This document shows positions 1 to 8,189 of a DNA stretch of 41,096 nucleotides, piece after piece (within the stretch, counting starts at the first letter, position 1; every line of letters starts with the position of its first letter). The notes beneath the pieces are model-generated. The model worked only from the letters and a program-made list of their open reading frames with translations. It did no database searches and had not been told where the DNA came from. Source of the stretch: Oscillospiraceae bacterium. Its GTDB lineage: Bacteria > Bacillota > Clostridia > Oscillospirales > Ruminococcaceae. Both the position numbers and the translations under genes were made by a program. The stretch is taken from positions 1-41,096 of the forward strand of contig JAQYLI010000016.1 in assembly GCA_028720105.1 (NCBI GenBank), in the 5' to 3' direction.

Positions 1-1384
1 CTACAGCTGGCAGCTGACCATTATCGTTCTGGCAATGCTTGTTCTGCTTCTGTTCATCACAGGAAAGATCGGCGGACAGAGCGGAAAATATTTCAAGGAA
101 CAGCAGGCGAAAATTGGTTCTGTTAACGGCTACATTGAAGAAATGATAGACGGTCAGAAGGTAGTCAAGGTCTTTGTTCACGAGGATAAGTCCAAGGAGG
201 AATTTGACAAGCTGAACAGCGCTCTATGCGAAGCGTCCACAAAGGCTAACACCTTTGCAAATATTATGGGTCCCGTAAACAACAACCTGGCTCATATTCA
301 GTATGCTATACTTGCGGTTGCGGGAAGTATACTTGCAATTCTCGGCGTTCATTCCTTCAGCGGCGTAATTACGATTGGTACGGTCGTAGCATTTTTGCAG
401 TTTTCCAGAAATTTCTCAATGCCTATATCACAGGTTGCCCAGCAGTTCAATGCGGTGCTTTCCGCACTTGCGGGCGCAGAGCGTATTTTCAGCCTTATTG
501 ATGAAAAGTCCGAAGTGGACGACGGCTATGTTACTCTTGTTAATGCCGAGATACAGCCCGACGGAACCATTACCGAGAGCAAGAAGCGCACAGGCGTATG
601 GGCGTGGAAGCACCCTCACAAGGCTGACGGAACCGTTACCTACACAAAGGTGGAGGGCAGAGTGGAGTTTGACGATGTGACCTTCGGCTATGAGGAGAAC
701 AAGACTGTACTAAACGGTGTTTCCCTTTATGCAAAGCCCGGTCAGAAGATCGCTTTTGTCGGCTCTACAGGCGCAGGCAAGACCACCATTACAAACCTTA
801 TAAACAGATTTTACGATGTTCCCGACGGAAAGATTCGCTATGACGGCATTAACATCAACAAGATAAAAAAGGACGATCTGAGGCTTTCGCTGTCAATGGT
901 TCTGCAGGACACCCACCTGTTTACGGGTACGGTTATGGAGAATATCCGTTACGGAAAGCTTGACGCTACCGATGACGATGTAATTGCGGCGGCAAAGCTT
1001 GCAAATGCCGACTCCTTTATCAGACATCTTCCCGATGGCTACAACACGATGCTCACTTCGGACGGCGCAAACCTTTCTCAGGGTCAGAGACAGCTTCTTG
1101 CTATTGCCCGTGCGGCGGTGGCAGACCCTCCCGTTCTTATTCTCGACGAGGCTACCTCCTCCATTGATACGAGAACGGAGGCACTTATCGAAAAGGGTAT
1201 GGACAGTCTTATGAAGGGACGAACGGTATTCGTTATCGCCCACAGGCTTTCCACAGTCAGAAATTCCAACGCTATTATGGTGCTTGAGCACGGAAACATC
1301 ATTGAGCGCGGAGACCACGACAAGCTTATTGCCGACAAGGGCAAGTATTATCAGCTTTACACAGGTATGTTTGAGCTTAGCTGA
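1..1384 (+). CDS. ABC exporter subunit (permease fused to ATPase), 5' truncated
   Basis: The reading frame is open to the first bases of the window, so the N-terminal part of the gene lies outside; the first in-frame ATG at 35 is probably internal. The visible part holds the later membrane helices of an ABC type-1 exporter domain and a complete nucleotide-binding domain with Walker A GSTGAGKTT, signature LSQGQRQ, Walker B VLILDEATSS and the switch motif IAHRLST. All catalytic residues are present, so this would be an ATP-hydrolysing half. About 45 residues, rich in charged residues and including WAWKHPHKADG, separate the permease from the ATPase; such linkers are common in clostridial exporters. 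Proteins of this kind usually work as heterodimers, and the partner is likely to lie just upstream. The substrate cannot be told. Confidence 0.93.
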   Translation, partial: YSWQLTIIVLAMLVLLLFITGKIGGQSGKYFKEQQAKIGSVNGYIEEMIDGQKVVKVFVHEDKSKEEFDKLNSALCEASTKANTFANIMGPVNNNLAHIQYAILAVAGSILAILGVHSFSGVITIGTVVAFLQFSRNFSMPISQVAQQFNAVLSALAGAERIFSLIDEKSEVDDGYVTLVNAEIQPDGTITESKKRTGVWAWKHPHKADGTVTYTKVEGRVEFDDVTFGYEENKTVLNGVSLYAKPGQKIAFVGSTGAGKTTITNLINRFYDVPDGKIRYDGININKIKKDDLRLSLSMVLQDTHLFTGTVMENIRYGKLDATDDDVIAAAKLANADSFIRHLPDGYNTMLTSDGANLSQGQRQLLAIARAAVADPPVLILDEATSSIDTRTEALIEKGMDSLMKGRTVFVIAHRLSTVRNSNAIMVLEHGNIIERGDHDKLIADKGKYYQLYTGMFELS

Positions 1385-1400
1385 TATTTTACAATAGTTA

Positions 1401-1440
1401 ATCCGCTTCCTCGAAGTAAATTGAGGAAGCGGATTTTTTT
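1401..1440 (+). terminator. Rho-independent terminator of the ABC exporter gene
   Basis: A perfect 12-bp stem (1401-1412 with 1423-1434) with a 10-nt loop is followed by a run of seven T. It lies 16 nt after the stop codon. Confidence 0.95.
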
Positions 1441-1543
1441 AACATACGATTGAAATATATGTGCTGATTTAATGATATTCACTTATTATTTTTGGTTATG
1501 TATACAAAATTTACTATAAATGCAACTTTTGTTCTGAAATGTA

Positions 1544-1572
1544 TTGACAAGTTGATACAAATGTGCTATAAT
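1544..1572 (+). promoter_or_regulatory. Consensus sigma-A promoter with no gene behind it
   Basis: TTGACA (1544-1549), a 17-nt spacer, and TATAAT (1567-1572) preceded by the TGTG element of extended -10 promoters. Both hexamers are perfect. Transcription would start near 1579, pass an SD-like AAGGAG (1585-1590) and run antisense through the terminator and 3' end of the transporter gene at 1625-2902. No start codon follows the SD at a usable distance. It may drive an antisense or small RNA, or be the remnant of a lost gene. Confidence 0.7.
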
Positions 1573-1580
1573 ACAGATAT

Positions 1581-1612
1581 AGAAAAGGAGCTGTCTGATT
1601 TCAGGCAGCTCC
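1581..1612 (-). terminator. Rho-independent terminator of the AAEx transporter gene
   Basis: Read on the minus strand, GGAGCTG-CCTG pairs with CAG-ACAGCTCC around a short loop and is followed by TTTTCTAT. It begins 12 nt after the stop codon of the transporter gene. Confidence 0.9.
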
Positions 1613-1624
1613 CATAAAGCTATA

Positions 1625-2902
1625 TTACATTCCTACAACCGAAAGGGGATCAGGGAAGATTACGATGATAAACTGGGAAACAAGCACAACAGCAATGAGA
1701 GCGATGGGATAAGCAGCCGCATATGCGGAAGCTACATTGTCTGTTTTTGCAACGTTGATAAGTGTTCCGAGAGCGGGTGTGGAGGTCATACCGCCTGTGA
1801 TACCGCCCAGGTTGTTGAAGAGGGGAAGCTTGATAACATATTTTGCAATGATGAAGCCCACGATCATAGGAACCAGGGTCATAAGTGCGCCGTAGAGGAA
1901 GTATGCGGGCTGGAAATACTGAACGAAGCTTGCGCCGCCGGGGATACCTGCGCCGATAAGGAACGCCATAAGACCAAATTCACGGAATATCTCAAGCATT
2001 CTCTTCTCTGGTCTCATACTTAGGGGGCCGAAGTGTCCGAAATGCGCGATAACAAGAGAGGAAAGGAGGCAGCCTCCTGTTGTTCCGAGAGAGAAGGTGG
2101 AAGAACCCATAGGGATCTTGATACCACCTACAAATATGCCGATAACAACAGCTATAGCAAATGCAGCAAGACCGAAATTGTCAATATCGAAAAGCTTTTT
2201 GCCTTCTGCGGCAGACTTTCCTGTATCAACAGAGGATATCTTCTTTCTTTCCTCATCAAGGTTTGCCCTCAGAAGCTTGGGAACGATCTGAACGAAGAGA
2301 ACAACGCCGACAACGCCGAAGAGATATGCAATTCCATGACCTACGGTAACTATGTCCTCAAATGCGGAAATTGCGTCGGGAGTATCCTTATATATGGCGC
2401 TTACCGTATCCTTTGCAGCAGAGAACGCAGGTGTGGAAGTAAGGGCGCCCGAAAGAAGTCCTACTGCCATTGATGTACCGCAGCCAAGAACCTTTATGCA
2501 GAAAATAGTGGTAAGTCCGCCGAGGACAATGATGATAAGTGAAAGGAGTGCATAGGACTTGAAGTTTTTCTTGAGGCTTGAGAAGAAGTTGGGGCCTGCA
2601 ATAAAACCTACAGATGTAACAAACATTATAAGACCGAGATTTTCAATGATCTTGAGGAAGTTCTTTGAAAACTCCGCAGGCGCTCCCTTATTGAGAGCAA
2701 ATGTTGTAACAAGATTTCCTCCGTCGTTTGTGAAACAGAATGCGCCGATGAGAAGAGCGACAATGAATACGCCTGCTGTTCCCAGAGAAACGCCCTTTAT
2801 TGTTACACGTCCGAGAAGATATCCCAGACCGGCTACAATAAAGATGATGAACATCAGGAAAGTGATACCTGTAATTGATATCACGCCGTTTAAAAGAACC
2901 AT
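1625..2902 (-). CDS. AAEx-family (AspT/YidE/SucE-type) transporter, minimal form; candidate succinate exporter
   Basis: This 425-residue integral membrane protein is built of two homologous halves, each carrying the hallmark motif of the aspartate:alanine exchanger family: GALTSTPAF in the first half and GGMTSTPAL in the second. Family members exchange or export dicarboxylates and amino acids; the corynebacterial relative SucE exports succinate. Those proteins usually have about 540-560 residues with TrkA-C (RCK) domains between the halves. Here the halves are joined by only about 35 hydrophilic residues, so the regulatory domains are missing. The gene lies directly downstream of the fumarate reductase genes, in the same direction, 145 nt away and behind a hairpin and its own -10 box. 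Succinate export is therefore the natural guess, but aspartate or another dicarboxylate remains possible. SD GGAGG sits 10 nt before the ATG. Confidence 0.85.
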   Translation of the reverse strand: MVLLNGVISITGITFLMFIIFIVAGLGYLLGRVTIKGVSLGTAGVFIVALLIGAFCFTNDGGNLVTTFALNKGAPAEFSKNFLKIIENLGLIMFVTSVGFIAGPNFFSSLKKNFKSYALLSLIIIVLGGLTTIFCIKVLGCGTSMAVGLLSGALTSTPAFSAAKDTVSAIYKDTPDAISAFEDIVTVGHGIAYLFGVVGVVLFVQIVPKLLRANLDEERKKISSVDTGKSAAEGKKLFDIDNFGLAAFAIAVVIGIFVGGIKIPMGSSTFSLGTTGGCLLSSLVIAHFGHFGPLSMRPEKRMLEIFREFGLMAFLIGAGIPGGASFVQYFQPAYFLYGALMTLVPMIVGFIIAKYVIKLPLFNNLGGITGGMTSTPALGTLINVAKTDNVASAYAAAYPIALIAVVLVSQFIIVIFPDPLSVVGM

Positions 2903-2925
2903 TGGGCTGATACCTCCATAACTTT

Positions 2926-2986
2926 ATTATACACAATTTCAAACCCCCGCAAAAGCAGGGGTTTGAAAAGTACCTATAAAATTATA
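2926..2986 (-). promoter_or_regulatory. Intergenic control region: two -10 boxes flanking a strong hairpin
   Basis: Between frdA and the transporter gene, the minus strand carries a TATAAT at 2981-2986, then an 11-bp perfect hairpin (2937-2947 with 2958-2968), then a second TATAAT at 2926-2931, 23 nt before the start codon. The hairpin lacks a clear T-run but could terminate or attenuate the fumarate reductase transcript. No convincing -35 box is visible for either -10, so the promoter part is tentative. Confidence 0.45.
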
Positions 2987-3047
2987 CAACAAAACAATGT
3001 TAAAATAAAGTACCTGAGTAAAATTTTAACAGTATTTTTACGCTTTG

Positions 3048-4649
3048 TTAGTTACTTCTTCTTGCGTAGTCGGGAAGAAGCTTGGGAGATACAATATCAG
3101 TCTCAATACCTGCAGCCTTCATCTCGTCAGCGAACTTGTTAACGTGGTCAAGAGTGAGCTTGCCAACGGTTACGTCCTTGTACTTAGCTGCAACGCTTCT
3201 TCCTGCATTTCTGCCGAATACGATAACGTCAAGGAGGGAGTTGCCCATAAGTCTGTTTCTGCCGTGGATACCGCCTACAGCCTCACCTGCAACATAGAGG
3301 TTCTCAATGTTGCTCATACCGTCAACGGAGATGTCGATACCGCCGTTCTGGTAGTGGAGAGTAGGATAGATAAGGATAGGCTCCTTACGGATATCAATGC
3401 CGTACTCCATAAACATTCTGAGCATAGCGGGGATTCTCTTCTCGATAGTACCCTCGCCGTTTTTCAGTTCAATCATAGGAGTATCGAGCCAGATGCCTTC
3501 GCCATCGCCTGTGCTTATGCCCTTGTGTCTTGCCTTGCACTCTCTGATAATGGAGGAAGCACAGATATCACGGGTTTCCAGGGGGTGCATAAATACTTCG
3601 CCGTCAACGTTAACAAGCTTTGCACCGAGAGAACGAACCTTCTCGGTAACAAGTGCGCCGAAGATCTGCTCGGGGAATGCGGCACCTGTGGGGTGATACT
3701 GAAGAGAATCAGCATAAAGGAGCTTTGCGCCTGCACGGTATGCGAGAACAAGTCCGTCAGCTGTAGCGCCGTAGTGGTTGGAGGTGGGGAAGCCCTGGTA
3801 ATGAAGTCTGCCGGCACCGCCTGTTGCGATGATAACAGTCTTAGCCTTAGCGACCATAAGCTCCTTGGTTTCCATATTCATAAGAACAGCACCGGCAGCC
3901 TTGCCCTGATCGTCAAGGATCAGCTCAACAGCAGCAGTAAAATCAATAACGGGGATCTGACGGTTGAGAACTTCGTCACGGAGAGTCTTCATTATCTCTG
4001 CGCCGGAGTAATCCTTACAAGCGTGCATTCTCTTTCTGGAGGTACCGCCGCCGTGGGTGGTGACCATTGTGCCGTCAGGCTCCTTATCGAATTCAACGCC
4101 CAGCTCGTTGAGCCACTTGATACAGTCGGGAGCGTCGTTAACCAGCTTAGCAACAAGCTCGTGCTTGCCCTTGAAGTGACCGCCGCCGTAAACGTCAACG
4201 TAGTGGATAGCAGGGGAGTCGTTGGGCTTGTCTGCAGCCTGGATACCGCCCTCAGCCATCATTGTGTTAGCGTCACCGATACGGAGCTTGGTAACGATCA
4301 TAACGTTAGCGCCGCCGTTGTGAGCCTCGATAGCTGCGGAAGAACCTGCTCCGCCGCCGCCGATAATGAGAACATCAACATCGTACTTGGGGTGCTCAAG
4401 GTCGATCTTGGAAGGATCTATGCGGCTGTTTGCCTGAAGAAGATCAGCCAGCTGATGAGGAACCTTTTCGCCCTTGTTGGGACCGATCTTAAGCTCCTCG
4501 AACTCGGACTCAATGTAGTCGGGATGATAGGTCTTAAGAACCTCGTCCTTCTGCTCAGCGGTCATTCTTTCGGGCTCTAATGCTGCGTTTGCAGCTCTGT
4601 TAGCTTCGACCTTCTTGATCGAAGCAAGCATTTCTTCACTAGTGTACAT
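3048..4649 (-). CDS. frdA: Fumarate reductase flavoprotein subunit, soluble type
   Basis: A 533-residue member of the succinate dehydrogenase/fumarate reductase/L-aspartate oxidase superfamily. An unusual N-terminal extension of about 90 residues precedes the FAD-binding Rossmann motif GGGGAG (97-102). Catalytic and substrate-binding motifs are all present: HPTG (319-322), the R360-D361 pair in the active-site arginine region, HYQNGG (432-437) and GRNRLMGNSLLD (463-474). At 128-139 the sequence is NTMMAEGGIQAA, where membrane fumarate reductases have SHT with the histidine that binds FAD covalently; the flavin is therefore probably non-covalent. The C-terminus is shorter than in SdhA. No membrane-anchor subunit is encoded nearby. 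The gene follows frdB by 15 nt. The expected reaction is fumarate to succinate in the cytoplasm, with electrons from FrdB. SD GGGAGG lies 9 nt before the ATG. Confidence 0.93.
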   Translation of the reverse strand: MYTSEEMLASIKKVEANRAANAALEPERMTAEQKDEVLKTYHPDYIESEFEELKIGPNKGEKVPHQLADLLQANSRIDPSKIDLEHPKYDVDVLIIGGGGAGSSAAIEAHNGGANVMIVTKLRIGDANTMMAEGGIQAADKPNDSPAIHYVDVYGGGHFKGKHELVAKLVNDAPDCIKWLNELGVEFDKEPDGTMVTTHGGGTSRKRMHACKDYSGAEIMKTLRDEVLNRQIPVIDFTAAVELILDDQGKAAGAVLMNMETKELMVAKAKTVIIATGGAGRLHYQGFPTSNHYGATADGLVLAYRAGAKLLYADSLQYHPTGAAFPEQIFGALVTEKVRSLGAKLVNVDGEVFMHPLETRDICASSIIRECKARHKGISTGDGEGIWLDTPMIELKNGEGTIEKRIPAMLRMFMEYGIDIRKEPILIYPTLHYQNGGIDISVDGMSNIENLYVAGEAVGGIHGRNRLMGNSLLDVIVFGRNAGRSVAAKYKDVTVGKLTLDHVNKFADEMKAAGIETDIVSPKLLPDYARRSN

Positions 4650-4664
4650 TGTATTTGCCCTCCC

Positions 4665-5339
4665 TTACTTCTCAATGTCTCTGTTATTATACTTTTCCTG
4701 CATCTGCTCATCGGACATTGCCATAAGCTCATCGAGGAATGCCTTGAAATCGCCGTTGTTGATCTCCTTGACTCTGTCCTCAAGGTGCTGAGACTTAGGC
4801 TGGAGATACTTTCCATTGATTCTTCTTGCAAGCATACCGACCTGAGGATGAGAGATGCCTGCGGGACATCTGGAGGAGCAAACGCCGCACATTACGCAGT
4901 CAAAGGACTCCTCAGCGCACTTGTCGAACTCGCCTCTCTGAGCGTATGCGATGTACTGCATAACATTGAGCTTCTGGGTACAAGCCTTAGTGCAGGCATT
5001 ACAGCCAACACAAGCATATATCTCGGGATAAAGCTGCATCATAACAGCCTGAGTTGTGGGGATCTTGTTGATATCGTAGATCTGCTTAACAAGGGGGAAG
5101 AAGGGCAGAGTAGCGATGAACATACCCTCCTGCACCTGAGTCTGACAAGCGAGACAGGTCTTAAGCTCCTGCTCACCCTTAATTCTGTAGATAGTCGCAC
5201 AAGCGCCGCAGAAGCCGTTGCGGCAGCCGCAGCCTCTGATAAGCTGATATCCGGCATATTCCATAGCCTTCATGATTGTAAGGCTTGCAGGAACGCTGTA
5301 CTGCTTGCCGAACAGATAAATATTTACCATATTTTCCAT
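4665..5339 (-). CDS. frdB: Fumarate reductase iron-sulfur subunit with 2Fe-2S and two 4Fe-4S motifs
   Basis: A 224-residue protein that relays electrons to FrdA. Numbered from the ATG at 5339, a plant-type [2Fe-2S] set is visible at C39, C44, C47 and C62, then CVGCNACTKAC (C110, 113, 116, 120) and CVMCGVCSSRCP (C148, 151, 154, 158). Canonical FrdB/SdhB have CX5CX3C for a [3Fe-4S] cluster where this protein has a second ferredoxin-type CX2CX2CX3CP, so it probably carries [4Fe-4S] instead. A GTG at 5351 is in frame, but it overlaps the SD AAGGAG (5351-5356); the ATG at 5339, 11 nt from that SD, is the better start. The subunit resembles the N-terminal half of methanogen thiol:fumarate reductase TfrB without its HdrB-like half, which here is a separate gene (hdrB). 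Confidence 0.9.
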   Translation of the reverse strand: MENMVNIYLFGKQYSVPASLTIMKAMEYAGYQLIRGCGCRNGFCGACATIYRIKGEQELKTCLACQTQVQEGMFIATLPFFPLVKQIYDINKIPTTQAVMMQLYPEIYACVGCNACTKACTQKLNVMQYIAYAQRGEFDKCAEESFDCVMCGVCSSRCPAGISHPQVGMLARRINGKYLQPKSQHLEDRVKEINNGDFKAFLDELMAMSDEQMQEKYNNRDIEK

Positions 5340-5358
5340 CGTGAACTTCACTCCTTAA

Positions 5359-6186
5359 TCAATATTCGTTAGGCAGCTCGTCGAGCTGGTCAAATCTGAA
5401 TACAGGTCCGTCCTTGCAGACATACTTGTTGCCGATATTGCATCTGCCGCACTTACCCACAGCGCACTTCATACGAAGCTCCATAGTGGTAAATACCTGA
5501 GTCTCGTTGAAGCCCAGCTCTTTAAGACCTGCAAGTGTGAACTTAATCATAATAGGGGGACCGCACATAACAACAGTCTTGCTGATATCGGGATTAAGCT
5601 CCTTAACGTAGTTGGGAACGAAGCCAACGTGACCGTCCCAGCCTTCCTGCTCACGGTCGATGGTGAGGTTTACCTCAATGCCCTCGTCCTTCATCCATTC
5701 GTTGATGATCTCCTTGTAGTCAACCAGATCGTCCATAGAACGGGAGCCGTAAACTATCTGCACCTTGCCGTAATTGGCACGGTTGTCGCGAACATAGTTG
5801 ATAACGGAACGCAGGGGAGCAAGACCGATACCGCCTGCAACGAACAGGAGATCCTTGCCCTTGAATACGCTTTCAACGGGGAAGCCGTTGCCGTAGGGAC
5901 CTCTTACGGTTATCTGCTGACCAACGTCCATCATATGGAGCCAGGAGGTAAGGCAGCCGCACTTCTTGATGGAAAATTCCATAAACTCCTTGTTTGTGGG
6001 GGAAGAGGTGATGGAGAACATACCCTCGCCGACGCCGGGGATAGAAAGCATAGCGCACTGACCGGGAATATGCTCAAAAAGCTTCTTGCCGTCTGTACCC
6101 ACAACACGGAAGGTCTTGACGTCGGGAGTATCCTGACGGATATCTGTAACAACGCCGAGTTTTGGTATCAAAGTTTCATTCAGCAT
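5359..6186 (-). CDS. flxA: FlxA: FAD/NAD(H)-binding oxidoreductase subunit
   Basis: A 275-residue protein of the ferredoxin-NADP reductase superfamily, related to PyrK, AsrB and the FlxA subunit of Flx-Hdr complexes. The flavin-binding part includes MFSITSSP (56-63). The nucleotide-binding part shows VAGGIGLAPL (116-125) and MCGPP (207-211). A C-terminal set C241-X4-C246-X2-C249-X7-C257 fits a [2Fe-2S] cluster. The expected role is to take a hydride from NADH and pass electrons to the FlxBCD/HdrA iron-sulfur chain. The gene is 6 nt downstream of flxB and 19 nt upstream of frdB, so it physically links the electron-input module to the fumarate reductase genes. NADH rather than NADPH use is inferred from the family and from the Rex-like sites. 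Confidence 0.88.
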   Translation of the reverse strand: MLNETLIPKLGVVTDIRQDTPDVKTFRVVGTDGKKLFEHIPGQCAMLSIPGVGEGMFSITSSPTNKEFMEFSIKKCGCLTSWLHMMDVGQQITVRGPYGNGFPVESVFKGKDLLFVAGGIGLAPLRSVINYVRDNRANYGKVQIVYGSRSMDDLVDYKEIINEWMKDEGIEVNLTIDREQEGWDGHVGFVPNYVKELNPDISKTVVMCGPPIMIKFTLAGLKELGFNETQVFTTMELRMKCAVGKCGRCNIGNKYVCKDGPVFRFDQLDELPNEY

Positions 6187-6192
6187 TATTCA

Positions 6193-7212
6193 TTACTCCT
6201 CTCCGAAAGTCTTAACGACCTTAACGATATTCATAGAAATGGGACATCTGGACAGGCAACGTCCGCAGCCAACGCAGCCGAATTCGCCGTCGTTGTTGTC
6301 GGGAAAATATACAAGCTTGTGCATAAATCTCTGTCTGAAACGCTGGAGCTGAGTATTTCTGGAGTTGCCGTGAGCCATTCTGGTAAAATCGGAATACATA
6401 CAGCTGTCCCAGGTGCGGTAACGCTTAATGCCGTGACCCGTATCATAGTCCTTGATATCGTAGCACTGGCATGTGGGACATACGAATGTGCAGGTTCCGC
6501 AGCCGAGACAAGCCTCTGAAAGCTTAGCCCACTTGTCGGAGTTGAATATCTCGAGAAGAGTGTTCTTTCTGAAATAATCGGTGGAAATACCTGCAAAGGG
6601 AAGCTTTTCCATAATAGCCTTTGTTTCCTTCTGCTGAGCCTCAACAGCCTCACTGCCGCATTCGGAAAGCAGGCTCTTTACGGACTCGATGAACTTCTCG
6701 CCCTTTTCGTTGTTAGCCTTGATGTAGAGAGCGTCCTCGGTCATCCAGCAGGCAGCGTCTCCCTCGGGAGCAGCAGCGTCAATGCCGAAAACATTGCAGA
6801 AGCAGTTTTCCTCCGGCTCGGTACACGCCATAGTAACGATAGTGCCGTGCTCTCTGCGGGTAGCATAGTAGCTGTCCACAGGGTCAACCAGGAAAACCTT
6901 ATCAAGGATAGTGAAGCTTCTTGCGTCGCAGGCACGAACGCCGAATACAACGAAGTCCTCGCTCTCGGTTCTGTTGTCGATTATCTCGATGTTCAGACCG
7001 TTTCTGTTGAAGTCGCAGAGATTTTCGGTCTGGGGGAAGAAGAAATCCTTAGCGCTTCTGACGGTGTTGAGAGCCTTGCTGAGGGTCACGCCCTCGCTCC
7101 ACTTCTTGTAGCTTGCTCTGCCGTCATTGCCGTCAACGGGCATATAAAGTGACTGAGAAGCGGAAACAGCAGCAAAGAAGTCGTTTAATTTATCAATAGG
7201 AAGCTTGAACAT
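6193..7212 (-). CDS. flxB: FlxB: 4Fe-4S dicluster subunit (AsrA-like)
   Basis: A 339-residue cytoplasmic iron-sulfur protein related to anaerobic sulfite reductase subunit A and to FlxB. Two ferredoxin motifs are seen: CLGCGTCTFVCP (C235, 238, 241, 245), continued by further cysteines at 248 and 250, and CVGCGRCLSRCP (C313, 316, 319, 323). The N-terminal 220 residues hold scattered cysteines, including GVRACDAR (91-98) and CFCN (137-140), as in AsrA-type proteins. The role is electron transfer between FlxA and the rest of the complex. Its ATG overlaps the flxC stop by one base (TAATG), a sign of translational coupling. The assignment of B versus C follows the order of this operon and could be swapped in other naming schemes. 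Confidence 0.85.
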   Translation of the reverse strand: MFKLPIDKLNDFFAAVSASQSLYMPVDGNDGRASYKKWSEGVTLSKALNTVRSAKDFFFPQTENLCDFNRNGLNIEIIDNRTESEDFVVFGVRACDARSFTILDKVFLVDPVDSYYATRREHGTIVTMACTEPEENCFCNVFGIDAAAPEGDAACWMTEDALYIKANNEKGEKFIESVKSLLSECGSEAVEAQQKETKAIMEKLPFAGISTDYFRKNTLLEIFNSDKWAKLSEACLGCGTCTFVCPTCQCYDIKDYDTGHGIKRYRTWDSCMYSDFTRMAHGNSRNTQLQRFRQRFMHKLVYFPDNNDGEFGCVGCGRCLSRCPISMNIVKVVKTFGEE

Positions 7213-8189
7213 TATTCGTTACCTCCTCTTTTGTATACGATATTAGGCTCGCAGTCATCGAATGTGTAAGCGTTGAGAGGAGCTCTTGTCTCAAGGTCGG
7301 AGCCTGCCTGGTAATCACCGTAGAACTCGTTTATATCCTTGATGTACTTGCGGTTGATAAGGTGGAGAGGAATGTTCTGAGGACAAACTCTTGTACATTC
7401 GCCGCAGTCGGTGCATCTGCCCGCAACGTGGAAGGAGCGGATAAGATGGAACATATTCTCCTCAAAGGAATCGGTAGCCGCTCTCTGAGCAATGCCTGAA
7501 TTCGGGTTATCGAATACGCAGTTCTCGCAGGAGCAGGCAGGACATACATTGCGGCAGGCATTGCAGCGGATACACTTGGAAAGTTCATTTCTCCAGAAAT
7601 CGTAACGCTCGTCAGCGGTCATCATTTCAAGCTTTTCAACAAGCTCAAAGCGTGCGCCGTCGTCATTTACCTCGCCGTCCTCGCCGATTATCTCGTCAAA
7701 GATAACGTGCTTCTTGCTCTTGCAGGTCTTGCACTTGTCTCCGAGAGTTTCGGACTTGGGCATAGTCTTGTCGCCGTAAAGAGTGTGGATAGTAACGGTC
7801 TCGCCGTCGCTCTCCATACCTGTGATACCCTTAATGCCCTTGGACTTAACGGTGTCAGCGTCAACCTTGCCTGTGCAGGGAACAGCGATGATATATACGT
7901 TTTCACGGATAATTCTGTGCTCCTTGAGAAGCTGGTTGAAGCTGTAAGTATCGCAGGGCTTGAGGAAAACAAGAAGCTTGCCTTCCTTGCGGGATTCCTT
8001 GATGATGTATTTTGAAAGATTGGGCGCACAGAAATCATTGTAGATGAAATCAGCGTCCAGCTCCTCAGCTGATGTAAAAACAGCAGGAGTCGTATCGTAA
8101 GCAAATTCGCCTGTTTTCCAGCCTACAACACGGTTAACGGTGCCGTCTGCCAGAAGCTCTTTGGCACGCTTTATCACTGCTTCTTGCAT
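7212..8189 (-). CDS. flxC: FlxC: 4Fe-4S dicluster subunit (FrhB/AsrA-like)
   Basis: A 325-residue iron-sulfur protein. The N-terminal half resembles F420-hydrogenase beta-subunit (FrhB)-type proteins, with KPCDTYSFNQL (78-88) and VPCTGK (103-108), plus a CKTC pair at 153-156. The C-terminal half has two ferredoxin motifs, CIRCNACRNVCPACSC (C206, 209, 212, 216 and further cysteines) and CTDCGECTRVCP (C259, 262, 265, 269). It starts inside flxD (16-nt overlap), with its SD GGAGG within flxD, and ends on the first base of flxB, so the three genes are translationally coupled. Its role is inferred to be intermediate electron transfer in the Flx part of the complex. Confidence 0.83.
   Translation of the reverse strand: MQEAVIKRAKELLADGTVNRVVGWKTGEFAYDTTPAVFTSAEELDADFIYNDFCAPNLSKYIIKESRKEGKLLVFLKPCDTYSFNQLLKEHRIIRENVYIIAVPCTGKVDADTVKSKGIKGITGMESDGETVTIHTLYGDKTMPKSETLGDKCKTCKSKKHVIFDEIIGEDGEVNDDGARFELVEKLEMMTADERYDFWRNELSKCIRCNACRNVCPACSCENCVFDNPNSGIAQRAATDSFEENMFHLIRSFHVAGRCTDCGECTRVCPQNIPLHLINRKYIKDINEFYGDYQAGSDLETRAPLNAYTFDDCEPNIVYKRGGNE

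Noticed and set aside
3045..4580. 511-codon plus-strand open frame opposite frdA
   Set aside because: It mirrors the codon pattern of frdA, is rich in Ser/Leu/Val/Cys without domains, and has no SD; an antisense shadow.
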